From Gossypium raimondii (lineage: Eukaryota > Streptophyta > Magnoliopsida > Malvales > Malvaceae), in NCBI RefSeq assembly GCF_025698545.1, contig NC_068570.1, positions 57,121,924 to 57,185,923 of the forward strand: 64,000 nucleotides of DNA, in the 5' to 3' direction. Under the pieces are notes generated by a model, which was given only the letters and a program-made list of their open reading frames with translations, was not told the origin of the DNA and ran no database searches. The position numbers and the translations under genes were made by a program. Of this stretch, positions 48,140-58,810 are shown in pieces (within the stretch, counting starts at the first letter, position 1; every line of letters starts with the position of its first letter).

Positions 48140-48230
48140 TAAGTTTATATAATTTTTTATAATTAAGCTATAGACTATTTGGACTTTGAACCCAAATATT
48201 ATTTTAGAGAATGGTGCCAGATATAAGTAC

Positions 48231-49354
48231 TGTTGCAGGCCATTTTGCCCGAGCCCAGTAATAAACCCCCAGCCCAAAGCCCATCAAAACTAATACAAAC
48301 CCAAACAAATTAAACCCAAACTTTCAATACCCAACTAACTTAAACAGCCCAAATGGCCCAACCAAAAAAAAGGAAATAGAAAACCCTAGTAGAAAAGAAG
48401 AACCCTAGGCGCCGCTCCTAGGGTCTTCGACTTTTGGTCTTCGCCCACCGCTCTGCCAAGAACCACCGCCAACCGCCACCGTCACTTCCATCCACGTGCG
48501 TTGATCCCGCAAACAAATCAAGGCAAGCGAGACAGGCATAGGCATAGACTAGGATTTCATGTAAATCGGCTTTAAAAGCCGAAACTAAGAACATGTAAAG
48601 AGGGGGCTTTTGTTTTATTTTCGGTAAAAAACGATTCTAAAACCGATTGTATCAGATTTCAATAGATAAAAGGAAAAGAAAAGAGATTGAAGAAAATTTT
48701 GGTATAAGCTTTATTTTTCTTCTTATTTTTATTTTCTTTTGATTTTCTTCCTTCGAACTGTTTGTATCCTTCATTTTATTTTTCTTTTACTTAAAAAACT
48801 ATATATAGCATATAAAAAAATTACCTTTGGGATTTTCCGGCCACCGCATTTGACGGCCACGGTGGTGTCGACAGTGGTTTCCTCATTTGGATTTTGGGCG
48901 GTCTTTGGAGGAGAGAGGATTTTTGAAGAGAAATCATTTTTTTCTTTGAAAGAGCAGAAAATGAAGTTTTTAAAAAAACTTTGAATTTATAAGCACTTAA
49001 AACGGCGCGTTTCGTGCCATAGCCCTAGGCGTTAAAACGTCACCGCTTTTACCCCAGATCCGCGTCGACCGATCCGACCGGAGGGTCCACGTGTTTTCAT
49101 TGGAGGGATATTTTCGCGAGGTCCCTCCTCCTTCGCTACTGGTGCAATTTAGTCCTGTTTTGTTTTTTAATTGACGCATAATTTCTCATATGTTTCATTT
49201 CAGCCCGTGTCAAAAGCGCTGCGTATAGGGCTTGGGATATTTTCCAAATCGATCCCCTAGGCTTCGCGTGCGTTATAAATCGGTCCTTTTTGTATTTTCC
49301 ATGTTTAAATTCGCCCAGTGTTTTTTATTTTTACTTCGATTTAGTCCTTTTTAG

Positions 49355-49400
<46 letters not shown>

Positions 49401-49403
49401 TCT

Positions 49404-49458
<55 letters not shown>

Positions 49459-49702
49459 ACTAGTTCATATATTTGTTTATTGTTTTCATATATTATTTTA
49501 TTTCATTATGTGCCATTATTTAAACTCTTTTATATTATATATTATATTCTATAATATATTAATCTATGTTTTATATTACTTCAATATTGTCTATGTATCT
49601 TCTATTTTATAAATACGTTCTTCTAACAAAAGGTTTTCTCATATATACTTCTATGTTTTAAATCACAAATATTTTATACAATATTACTTTATGTCTATAT
49701 CC

Positions 49703-49734
<32 letters not shown>

Positions 49735-50620
49735 TATAATCTACATACGTATACATGTAAATATTTATATTTTTATATCTTATAATTTATGTATATATTT
49801 TAATAATTTTATGTACATACATATATATTTCCTTAGATGTACATGCACATATCCATTTTTATAATTTTCATCTATTTTCCTTTATTGTTTTCATGTTCAT
49901 TTATGTATTTATTTATATGTCCATTTTTATGTTTTAGTTTATTTATTTATTTATTTGCTATGATATATGCATGATTGATTTATTTTATTGTTCGTTTTGT
50001 AATATTTGTTCACATTATCATATCTATTATCCCACTATGCCTATTAACACTATACTTCAAAAGGAAAATTTTTCAAAAAGGTAATGTTTTGCCGTTTGGA
50101 AATTCGAGAAAACATGCCCTAAGGTGCTGGGTGTCGATTTTTCTCGTTCAACCAAATGACTTAATATCCTTTTAAAATTTCAAAATAAGGCAATGTTTTG
50201 CGTTTGGGAATTCGAGAACGTGCCCTAAGGTCTTTGGGTTTCGATTTCTCGTTTAACCAAATTGCCAAATATCCTATTGAATTTAAATCCATGCCGATGA
50301 GTTTTTTAAGGATCGTATTTTAAATTTCTTTAAAGTTTTCAATCTTCGACACTAAGACATTAAGTAATCAACTAGGTACCAATTTTGGGCGATCGAGGGT
50401 GCTAATCCTTCCTCGTATGCGAACCGACTCCGAACTCGCTTTTTTCGAATTTCGTGGACCAAACTTGTTGTTTTAATAAAATCAAACCTTTTATTAAAAC
50501 AACCACTTTTAGTGATCCAATCACACCTTATCAAAAAAGATTGGTGGCGACTCCCATTTTCGTTTTCATTTTTCAAAACCCAAGTCGACCCCGTTTTCCA
50601 TCCAAAAAATGGTGTCAACA
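48231..50620 (+). repeat. 5' LTR of the Tat-type element (2390 bp)
   Basis: TGTTGCAGGCCA to GGTGTCAACA. It carries an (ATT)n block (49356-49454), AT microsatellites and about two units of the 109-bp repeat (50080-50280). It is related to the solo LTR at 29006-31799. Confidence 0.88.
49356..49454. repeat. (ATT)n microsatellite
   Basis: About 30 ATT units in two runs, interrupted once by 'tcttc' near 49400. Confidence 0.95.
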
Positions 50621-50622
50621 GC

Positions 50623-50641
50623 TTGGCGACTCCACTGGGGA
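50623..50641 (+). other. Primer-binding site of the Tat-type element
   Basis: TTGGCGACTCCACTGGGGA starts two bases after the LTR. It is not the common Met-tRNA site; this sequence type is known from Ogre/Tat elements, which use an arginine tRNA (from memory). Confidence 0.65.
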
Positions 50642-51813
50642 CTTTTTGAAAATAAGTGAGTCGAGCCACGAGTTGATTACTTTTTGTCTTTTTGTCGAAA
50701 ATTGAAAATTTGGTTTAAATTTACGATCCTTTCATGGCATTTCATTCTTCATTGTAATTTTCATCATTGTGGTTTATAATTACTCTGTTTGTTTAAATTT
50801 TGGTATCTTTTGCATTGCATTGCATGACCTATGGTCACACCCTTTTAAGTGGGAGTGAGAAGCTACTCCTTCGTAAGGTTTTCACCTCCGTGCAGGATAG
50901 TGGATCGCTTTCGGAATACATCCGTACCTATGTCTTCGTGAGATTTTCATCTCCGTGCAGCCATAGGGAAATGTATTCCCCTGAACCGAACTTCGATGCA
51001 TATGAGCCTATAATGGGTGAAGATCGAGGAATCTGCTGGTTCGGGTACCTTATCTTTAGAACCAACCCTCATATAGTGGACTTAGGAACTTAACCTAGGT
51101 AGAGCCACTCCAAATCCCTAGTATTTACCTGATTAGGTACTTATTGTTTTTCGTGCTTGCTTATGTTTTGTTCTAACCCCTCTTGTTGTGTTTTGGTTAT
51201 GATTGCATTACATTGCATTTGCATCTTAGGAAAGAGATATTGATTCAAGTTCGATTACTAAATTAGAAAGCTTGTCATGGAATACGGATTCTTTGATAAA
51301 TTAGAAAACAATACGACTTCCCGAATATATTCTGAGAAACACAGGAATGGCGATGGAAGAGTTCGTGACCCTGCTTTATGGCCTCAAGATTCAAGGCAAT
51401 TGCCTAAGAGCCTTTAACATTCCAACCCCTTTAAGAGGCGGACGAGCCTTAGGAGGATGGACAGGTGATGGATTGCAACCAAGATCAAGAGAAGAAGCTA
51501 GCAATGGCATCTATTGGCGAGATTACCTCAAACATGCGGATAAAGAAAAAGACTGATGTTGTTTCTTGGAATATGAGGGTGAGGCCGTACATGTATCCGT
51601 TTTATGTAAGGGAATTTGCTTTCTAGAAAAGTTTCCTAAATGTAATTGAATCAGAATCAACGTCTCTTTAGGCATTCATTTCATTCATTTTTTTACATTG
51701 CATTACATGCATTAAAATCCATTGAAAGAGTCTAAACGAGTAAATTTATTTCAGCTAACTTGGAAAACAAACCAACCAAACACCCTTACGATATCCAAGC
51801 AAAGACTAGAGAA

Positions 51814-52755
51814 ATGGAACGAAGGTTGGAAAAATTAGAGCGAATGCAGATTCAGATGCAGGAGCAATTGACTGAATTTCAACAGGAGATGAGAGATCAG
51901 ATGCTAGAATTACGGAGAACTATGATAAACCAGTTCAACCGATTGCTAGTTGGAAAGTCAAAAGAAGTGAAAGACCCGGTGGTTTACTTTGGGGTTGATA
52001 ATGAGGATCTTGTCTATTCCTTAGATTGTACTCCGACAAGTGTCCAGATTCAGCCAGATGGGCGTCCACAAGGAGCACTTTTTACTATCGGATCCCAATA
52101 TTATCAGACTGGTACATCGACACCAGTGAATTGCCTGACAGGCTTAGAATCCAATTTGAGGAATGATTTAGCTAATCTTGTTGCTAATCTAGCCGAAATA
52201 AAGAAGATGATGATAGAATATCCAGATACTACAAAGGCCCTAGGGAAGAAAGGGAATAAAGGGGATAATGTAGGCAGATATAACAAGGGTCACTCAAAAC
52301 CAATCACTGTGGGCAGGCCAAAGACGGAGACCACCAGCCATCAGAGCCCTTTAAAGCAAGAATCTCGAGTGAAACAAGGCACTGAGAACCTCCAGTTCAC
52401 GCCAATTTCGATGTCATATAAGGAGCTGTATCAAAGCTTGTTCGATGCGCATGTTGTTGCTCCTCATTACTTAAAACCCATACAACCCCCGTATCCCAAA
52501 TGGTATGACATGAATGCACAATGTGACTACCATGCGGGAATTACGGGGCATTCAATAGAGAATTGCATTGCCTTCAAGAAGCTAGTCGAAAAATTTATCA
52601 ACATGGGTATTGTCAAGTTGGGTGATTCATCTAGTGCAAAAAGCCATCTACCCAATCATGTTGACCACGGGATGAATGAGATATATGAAGCAGTGTTGGG
52701 AAGCGTTCACATCCATGCCATACATGAAGACGCAAAGGAAAAGAGACCTTGTTAG
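51814..52755 (+). CDS. Gag-like protein of the Tat-type element
   Basis: The frame is open from 51760 (no ATG there) and the first in-frame ATG is at 51814, giving about 313 codons. The N-terminus is a strong coiled coil (MERRLEKLERMQIQMQEQL). The C-terminal half holds the Ogre/Tat gag signature PYPKWYDMNAQCDYHAGITG and HSIENC, a Cys/His cluster. The usual gag core between them is shortened (the typical protein is longer), so the gene looks internally deleted. A splice-acceptor-like TTTATTTCAG directly precedes the frame. It would package element RNA. The leader 50642-51813 has only chance ORFs. Confidence 0.65.
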   Translation: MERRLEKLERMQIQMQEQLTEFQQEMRDQMLELRRTMINQFNRLLVGKSKEVKDPVVYFGVDNEDLVYSLDCTPTSVQIQPDGRPQGALFTIGSQYYQTGTSTPVNCLTGLESNLRNDLANLVANLAEIKKMMIEYPDTTKALGKKGNKGDNVGRYNKGHSKPITVGRPKTETTSHQSPLKQESRVKQGTENLQFTPISMSYKELYQSLFDAHVVAPHYLKPIQPPYPKWYDMNAQCDYHAGITGHSIENCIAFKKLVEKFINMGIVKLGDSSSAKSHLPNHVDHGMNEIYEAVLGSVHIHAIHEDAKEKRPC

Positions 52756-52949
52756 ATACCTGCCCTTATAAATCTGGAGTGTTTTAAGCAATTAGCTTGT
52801 GGAAGAAATCCCTGTAGTTATCAGGGCTTATTTAGAGTAATGTCCAGAACTTTTTTGTTGTTTTTAGCCTAAAACGATTTCTTTGTGAAATAGGCTAATG
52901 TCTGAACGTCATTATTCTAATAAAATACATCTTTGCATTCCTTTTTGAG

Positions 52950-53516
52950 CTAATATTCTTTCATTCTTTTTGAATAATTATTTCTGATTCTTTCATTCTT
53001 TTGAATTTTCTTCCAAACCATCATTCATTCATTCATAATTATATGATACAAATAATTATTCATGAATCTATACATTCTTTTGTATATTCTTTGGTACTTG
53101 CTATGGGTCCCGGATATCAATTACGTGAATGACTCGCTCTGCACCTGCATTTTCCTTTTGAGCGAGGCATGTGTTCAGAGGGATCTCAATGCTTTGAAAA
53201 TGACAAAGATTGTAGTTTATCTCCTGACTTGTTAAGGATGGTTGAACAAGAGGATAGACAGATCCTACCTCACAAGGAATCATCAGAAATCGTGAGCTTG
53301 GCAAATATTAGAATTGACCAGATCGCAAAAATGAAGTAAGACCTCATCAAGTTACCTCTAGAGTTCGAAGATATCTTTGTAGAATCATACCAGGATATGC
53401 CCGGGTTAAATGCCGATAATAAAATCTGCACAACAGCACCATGTCAGAAATTTGCAGTATGAACAGTGCAATTCTTTGCCAGGGCAATGCCTTTCTCGTT
53501 GGGTCAGCATAGCATA
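52950..53516 (+). pseudogene. Pol stub of the Tat-type element
   Basis: A protease-RT linker piece with 'LLRMVEQEDRQILPHKES', then after one stop 'DIFVESYQDMPGLNADN', corresponds to the segment just before RT in Tat/Ogre pol (typically '..DVFAWSYQDMPGLD..'). RT, RNase H and integrase are all missing. Confidence 0.65.
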
Positions 53517-53740
53517 GCTAATCCTTCCTCGTGCGTAACCAACTCCCGAACCCGTTTTTCCTGAATTTCGTGGACCAAACTTGTTGTTTTAATAAAATCA
53601 AACCTTTTATTAAAAACAATCACTTTTCGGGTGATCCAATCACACCTTATCAAAAAAGATTGGTGGCGACTCCCGTTTTCGTTTTCATTTTTCAAAACCC
53701 AAGTCGACCCCGTTTTCCATCCAAAAAAATGGTGTCAACA
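53517..53740 (+). repeat. 3' LTR remnant (224 bp)
   Basis: Matches the last 220 bases of the 5' LTR, from 'ctaatccttcctcg' to 'ggtgtcaaca'. The rest of the 3' LTR is gone. Confidence 0.85.
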
Positions 53741-53752
53741 AGTACCATAGAT

Positions 53753-54108
53753 AGCTGACGAACTCTTTAATTTAATAGATCCAAGGCTTTAAAATATTGT
53801 TTCGAAATGTGATTGAGAAGACATTTGTTGTTCTAAAAAATATTTCTCATATTAACAACATCACACTAGTATAACATAAAAAAGAAGGTTGGAGCATAAT
53901 AGCATGTTGCATATTTTATAACTTTAACCAATGGTGGAATTGACATAACTCATACTTCGTAGAGTACATGGAAGAAGAAGATCTTGATAACTCATAATTT
54001 GGTCAAATATCAGCAGATTATGATAAAGAGCATATATTAAATATTGAAGAGGAATAACTCAACATATATGCATTAGAACAATTAGATGAATTTACATATA
54101 ATATTTAA
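53753..54108 (+). pseudogene. PIF/Harbinger transposase C-terminal relic
   Basis: Pieces in shifting frames: ELFNLIDPRL, then RNVIEKTFVVLKNIS, then 'WSIIACCIFYNF', in the order seen at the end of plant PIF/Harbinger (DDE_4) nucleases, typically 'LFN.R H..LRNVIER.FGVLK.RF' and '..I..ACC.LHNF'. An acidic tail follows (YMEEEDLDNS). Stops interrupt it. The identification rests on motif order only. Confidence 0.5.
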
Positions 54109-54465
54109 TTTTCTTGCTATTTTTGTTAGTAATCGTGTTATCAACTACTTTTTATGCTAACATAATACATATGATGATTTGGTTTTAATTTGTGTTACTT
54201 GTTTATAAATTATTTTATCATAATAATAATTTCTATAGTAATTAATATATTTTAAATAAAAATATAAATTATGTAATCTGCGTAATTAAAAATTGCACTA
54301 TCAAACATGGCATAAGGAATTACAATATGTAATTTAACCATATATTAGCATATAATTTAATAATTTATTACAAGACTAAATTGCAACTTTTCATTTTGGG
54401 GCCAAGGTTCTGTCTTAGATTCACATTTGTATATGGATTATTATTATTTGATGCAATGATGGTAG

Positions 54466-54720
54466 CATAGGCGAAGTTAGAAAATTGTTTAGGGGGCCGA
54501 AATTAAATTGTAATTTTTATGATAGTAAAAATACAATTTCATCATTTTAATAGCCTATATATTTATAAATTTTAAAGAATTAAATCAATATTTTTATCAA
54601 TTTTAAGGAGGCTAAAGTGTAATTTTACCTTTACTAATTTAAAATTTTAAAATGCTTAAATGAAAAATTTTCCATTTTAAGGAGGCCCAGACCCTTGCTG
54701 GCCCCCTAGCTACACCCCTA
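54466..54720. mobile_element. hAT-like MITE with GATGGTAG target duplication
   Basis: A 255-bp element from CATAGGCGAAGTTAG to CTAGCTACACCCCTA, flanked by a perfect 8-bp duplication (54458-54465 and 54721-54728). The interior 'tttttatgatagtaaaaatac' and the 'ggccccctagct' end are shared with the element split by the Tekay insertion. Confidence 0.75.
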
Positions 54721-54852
54721 GATGGTAGAGTTTTTTAACTCCATAAGAGAGGTTAAATGAGGAAATCATTTTCCTCAAGTTAGTATGATAACAGTTTTTT
54801 TAATAATCTTATTATAAGTTCTGATCATATCTACTCTTGATACAATGCCTAG

Positions 54853-54920
54853 AACTAAGACTCACGTCTTCCTGTATTGGTAACAATATCCATATCAATC
54901 GAGCTAAGACTCAATCGGTC
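54853..54920 (-). repeat. tRNA-derived SINE-like fragment
   Basis: A diverged copy of the module at 41292-41362 ('actcacgtcttcctgtattgg', 'gagctaagactcaatcgg'). It marks the upstream edge of the AHP duplication. Confidence 0.4.
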
Positions 54921-55121
54921 CAATCGAGTTAAAGACTCAATCAACATTATGATAACAATTTTAAATAGTAACGAAAGACGTATATAGTAAATTTTCGAAT
55001 CAAATTCATTAATTCCAAAATCTTCAAAGTAGATACGGAAAATCTGAAGTAATAAATTTTTTTAAAACATTTATGTTTCATTTTTAAACATCTGTCAGCT
55101 CTTAGTAAAACATTTTTTGGG

Positions 55122-55129
55122 TATATATA
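55122..55129 (+). promoter_or_regulatory. TATA box of AHP copy 2
   Basis: TATATATA, 81 bases before the ATG, as in copy 1. Confidence 0.55.
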
Positions 55130-55202
55130 GTTAGGTTTAGGTAGCCATTGTTGAATAACCAAGTAGCTTCCAAATTAAAACTCACTAGTTTTAATTTCTT
55201 CA

Positions 55203-56244
55203 ATGGAAAGTAAACATGTTCATCAAAAAATCGCTGCAATGAGGCAATCCTTCTTTGATGAGGTTTGATTTACTCTTTACATCAAAACATGCATTCATGC
55301 ATCTATATTTGACAAAATTAAGGATGTTTTTATGTTAAACATGAATTCAGGAGGTTTTAGACGAAAAATTTTCTCAACTGGAGCAGCTAGAGGGTAAAGA
55401 TAACCCCAACTTTGTTGAAGAGGTGTTTACCATGTACTTCAGGGACTCCACTGCATTTCTAGAAACTATTGAGCAGGCAATGTAAGTATTGTTATACAAT
55501 TATAGTAAAAATAACCCGACTCGAAATCCGATCTGATAAACCCCTTATTTATATGTTTCTGAAGACCACTCTAGGGAGGGGGCACTCCAGACTCCATTTT
55601 CTTTATCTTCTTCTTCTTCTTTGCTTCTTCACCCTTCGCTTCCTTCTCCACTTCTGTTGATATCACATTTCAACAAGTATACATTGATTAAGATGATGAC
55701 ATGAATATTACTAGAGTGCTAATCTTCAAAACATAATTTATGAAGGAAAACTATCCCTATTGATTCAATAAAAGTGGACAACATCCTGCATCAGCTCAAG
55801 GGCAGCAGTGCCAGGTAAATTTCCAAGAATCCCTAAAAAGAAAAAAGCTTAATCAACGTTGTTCTAATGGAAAACTTTCGTTTTTAATGAAGTGTTGGTG
55901 CTAATAAAGTACTAAAAGAGGTCAACAAAACAAGACAAGTTTTAGGGAAAGGAAACCTGGAAGGGTAACATTCTTTGCTTACATCTATAATATAGTTATA
56001 TGTATGATTTGAAAATGTATGTATGTGATGACTTCCATGCATATGCAGGACAAAAGCTGGCATCTTGGAGCTGCGAAAGGAGTATGACAGTTTCAAAGCC
56101 AAGCTTGAACCCTACTTTCAGGTTTAACTCAGCTCAACCATTTTCTTTTTGCTTCTCCTATGCACAACTCTCACGTTGCATTTTTATTTATTTATTTATG
56201 ACAAGCAGCTGAAGCAAGCAAACTCAGTGGCCCAAGAGAAGTGA
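55203..56244 (+). CDS. AHP: Histidine-containing phosphotransfer protein, copy 2
   Basis: Six exons matching copy 1 in length and phase: 55203-55262, 55351-55481, 55746-55814, 55893-55964, 56049-56121 and 56209-56244, again 146 aa. His79 lies in ILHQLKGSSA, followed by SVGANKV; the C-terminus is LKQANSVAQEK. Differences from copy 1 are conservative (for example KVDNIL for KMDKIL, RKEYDSFKAKL for RKEYESLKAKL), and no stop or shift is present, so both copies look functional. Intron 2 is longer than in copy 1 because of a 186-bp solo LTR (55490-55675) that leaves both splice sites intact. Role as for copy 1: phosphate shuttle in the cytokinin two-component pathway. Expression may differ if the intronic LTR has regulatory effect. 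Confidence 0.85.
55490..55675 (+). mobile_element. Solo LTR in intron 2 of AHP copy 2
   Basis: TGTTATACAATT to ATTTCAACA, 186 bp, with AGTAT on both sides (55485-55489 and 55676-55680). Copy 1 has the uninterrupted site GTAAGTATACATTG at the same place, which serves as an empty-site control. It contains a T/C-rich 'cttcttcttcttctttgc' tract. The insertion begins seven bases after the 5' splice site. Confidence 0.85.
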
Positions 56245-56514
56245 TCATATGCGGGAGCTGAAATAGAAGATGGCATTCCCTGCAAATCCACCATTTTAAT
56301 GTTATAGAGTCTTTTTACAATAAATATTTGTTAGCTTTATGTTGATTTCTGAAGTTTCAGTTTCTAGATTTTGGATCTACACAAGATTTGTACAAGCTCT
56401 GTGTAGATTTCTATTTCCTTGCATAATAAAAAGGATGCCTTCTACAACTTTTAATTAGATTTCTATTTCCATATATCGATGAATTCTTATATATTAGTAT
56501 AATTATACAATAAT

Positions 56515-57108
56515 GTTGGGAATAAACCCGTATAAACAATGAAATAGAAAAGTAGAGAAGATCGAATATAAATATTATGTGAAAACTCCTCTAAAGAGTA
56601 TGAAAACCACGGGCAAAGGAGGCTTCGGCTTTTCATTAAATGAGTAAACAAACGAGAGTATAATATAGAAAAAATAAACCTAAACATACTAAACATACAA
56701 ATGCAAACCCTGAAAATAAAGCCCTAACTCGAAAACAAAATTCTCTCCATAGTTACCACGAAAACTCTCATTAAAACTCATCTGTGACTACATCTTGTCG
56801 TCCCTAAAAGAAAAGTCATGTAGTACTACATCTTTAATTACCTTTTTAATTTATCTGTTAAAACATGGATACAATACCACTTTAAATAAGCTAAGATTAA
56901 AGGTCTAATTGTACTAAAACATGCCTGGTGTAATCAGAATTTAACTGGGAAAAGATAGAAGAGTTTAATTGGGAGAAGAAACCTAATTTATGTGGGGAAC
57001 ACGTCGCCATGTCACAACATCCCCATTCACGTCATCACGCCGTCATCCGTCGTCGCAACTTTAGGAAGTTTCTCGTTATGATGTCGTCGTCTAATCGACC
57101 GACCCACA
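56515..57108 (-). mobile_element. Solo LTR, 594 bp, AATAA target duplication
   Basis: TGTTGGGAATAA to CGACCCACA, with AATAA on both sides (56510-56514 and 57109-57113). On the minus strand it has the same order of phrases as the partial LTR at 47031-47465 ('gagttttaatgagagttttcgtgg', 'tttttcacgtaaaatt'-like end). No internal region. Confidence 0.7.
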
Positions 57109-57113
57109 AATAA

Positions 57114-58810
57114 GTTACAAAGAAGCTTTCTACAATTTTTACATAATTTTTAATTAAATTATGCACGTGATGTGCGAAAATTCGTTACGCAAGTGCATGT
57201 GTCTAATCAAGTAATAAATTGATAAGAAAATATCGTTCCTACAAGGATCAAATTCTAAGTTGTTATGTACCAACTATTCAGTTTTATCTAATTCGAATCA
57301 AGAAAATAAATTTTAATTGCTAATAAAACTAAATTAAGCAAATTAAAGAGATTTTATTAAACTAAAACAATAAAAATTACTAAGTTTCTCAATCAATTTT
57401 ATGATCTTGGAACTATAACTTCGCCTATTTTAGTTAATCAATTATCTCTTGCTCAATTGTTCAACTTATGTAATTACTAAACTAAGATTCAATGGTATTA
57501 ACTAGATCCTTACAGTATTTAGTTAAGTTAATCCATTTTCCCCACTAACTATATTCTTTTGTTAAGCAAGTTGAGTGAAGTCAGTACAATCAAACCCGTA
57601 ATTGGGTTGATTAGGGCATCAGGTATATTCCTACCCTAACCGCAAATCAACTTGTTTGTTGACACTACTAAAGTTAATCTTAATCTATTCAGTCAAGATA
57701 TCAACATTAATTTTCTCTTCCAAGACAAATCAAGATTATCGGATTAGTGCAACTTGGTGATAATAGAAGCAGATTAAATAAGCACTAGAGTGAATAAATA
57801 ATTAATATAAATCAAAATAATTGAAGAGAAAATAATTAATTAACTAAAAAATAGGATTCATCATCATTTCAAGAAAAGAGAGTTTAGTTCATGTTAATTT
57901 GAGAAAACAACACAAGAAGAAATTCAAAACAAACTTGCATTGATAAAAAGTAAAAAAGAAATAATCTAGAGAGAAAATATTTACTGAATTGATACCAAGC
58001 GCTCCAGATCTCTTTTTCTTCTCGTCTTTGCAACCTTGAAGTTTCCCTTAGTATGAGGGAACTGTTTCTTAGCCTCCAAGTTGATCCTTTTACTCTTTTC
58101 CTCTTAAATCATGTCACCCATTATTTGTAGGTTTTTAATCATTCTGCTCCACCAAATGTAGAATTGTAGTGGAGTGGATTGCTTTCTGTTTGGAAATTTT
58201 GAATTGAAGATTATGCTCCACCACACAGAAATTCAATGGAACGAAAGGTTTCTCTTCACTATATGCTCTAAATCTTTTATTCCTTGTTCGAAACCTGCAA
58301 TGTAGAGAGGAAAATAGAAAGTAAATCCAAACTAACTCTAAGAATGATAAAATCAAATAAAAATAAGTAATCAAAAACTATAAAATGCACTAAAAATTAA
58401 TCTAAATGCTAAAATTATACTAAAACAACTCTAAATATGAGAGTTATCAATACAAATCCATGAACTCTTCTTGCACTCTTCTTAAATTTAAAATTTAGTC
58501 TCTCTACTTTTATTTTAGGAATTTAACCCTTCTATTTTGAAATATAAAAGCAGATGGAATAAATTTCTAGAAATAAAAATAGAGGACTAAATTCTAAATG
58601 TAGGAAAAGAATAGGGACTATAAGCAGATTTTAACCTATATATTTGCAAGCGGTGAAAATTAAAGAACTTATTTTAAAAATTAGGAAGAAGGAAAGAAAA
58701 AATTGCAAGCTCCATTTTTGTCCTTTAGAATTGTAAAAAAATAAAAAAGGAAAACAAAAGGAAGACGACCGGAAAGTGAAGGTGCAGTGTGGGAAAAAGG
58801 ATTAAAAGCC
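57114..58810. other. Repeat-like DNA upstream of the HMG/SINA-like gene
   Basis: 57160-57800 reads like a widely dispersed plant repeat ('cgcaagtgcatgtgtctaatcaagtaat', 'ttcctacaaggatcaaattc'). 57960-58440 is T/A-rich with short chance ORFs. The promoter of the downstream gene must lie in the last few hundred bases, but no box stands out. Confidence 0.35.

Larger units (their letters stand above)
48231..53740 (+). mobile_element. Internally deleted Tat-type Ty3/gypsy element
   Basis: Flanked by a perfect target duplication AGTAC (48226-48230 and 53741-53745). The full 5' LTR (48231-50620) is followed by a non-Met primer site, a long leader, gag and a short pol stub. The 3' LTR is reduced to its last 224 bases (53517-53740). 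The deletion joins the pol stub to the LTR around the short shared sequence 'gcta'. The intact target duplication shows the loss happened after insertion. Confidence 0.88.

Noticed and set aside
50800-51093. 97-codon ORF in the Tat element leader
   Set aside because: It lies in the non-coding leader between the primer site and gag and has no known domain.
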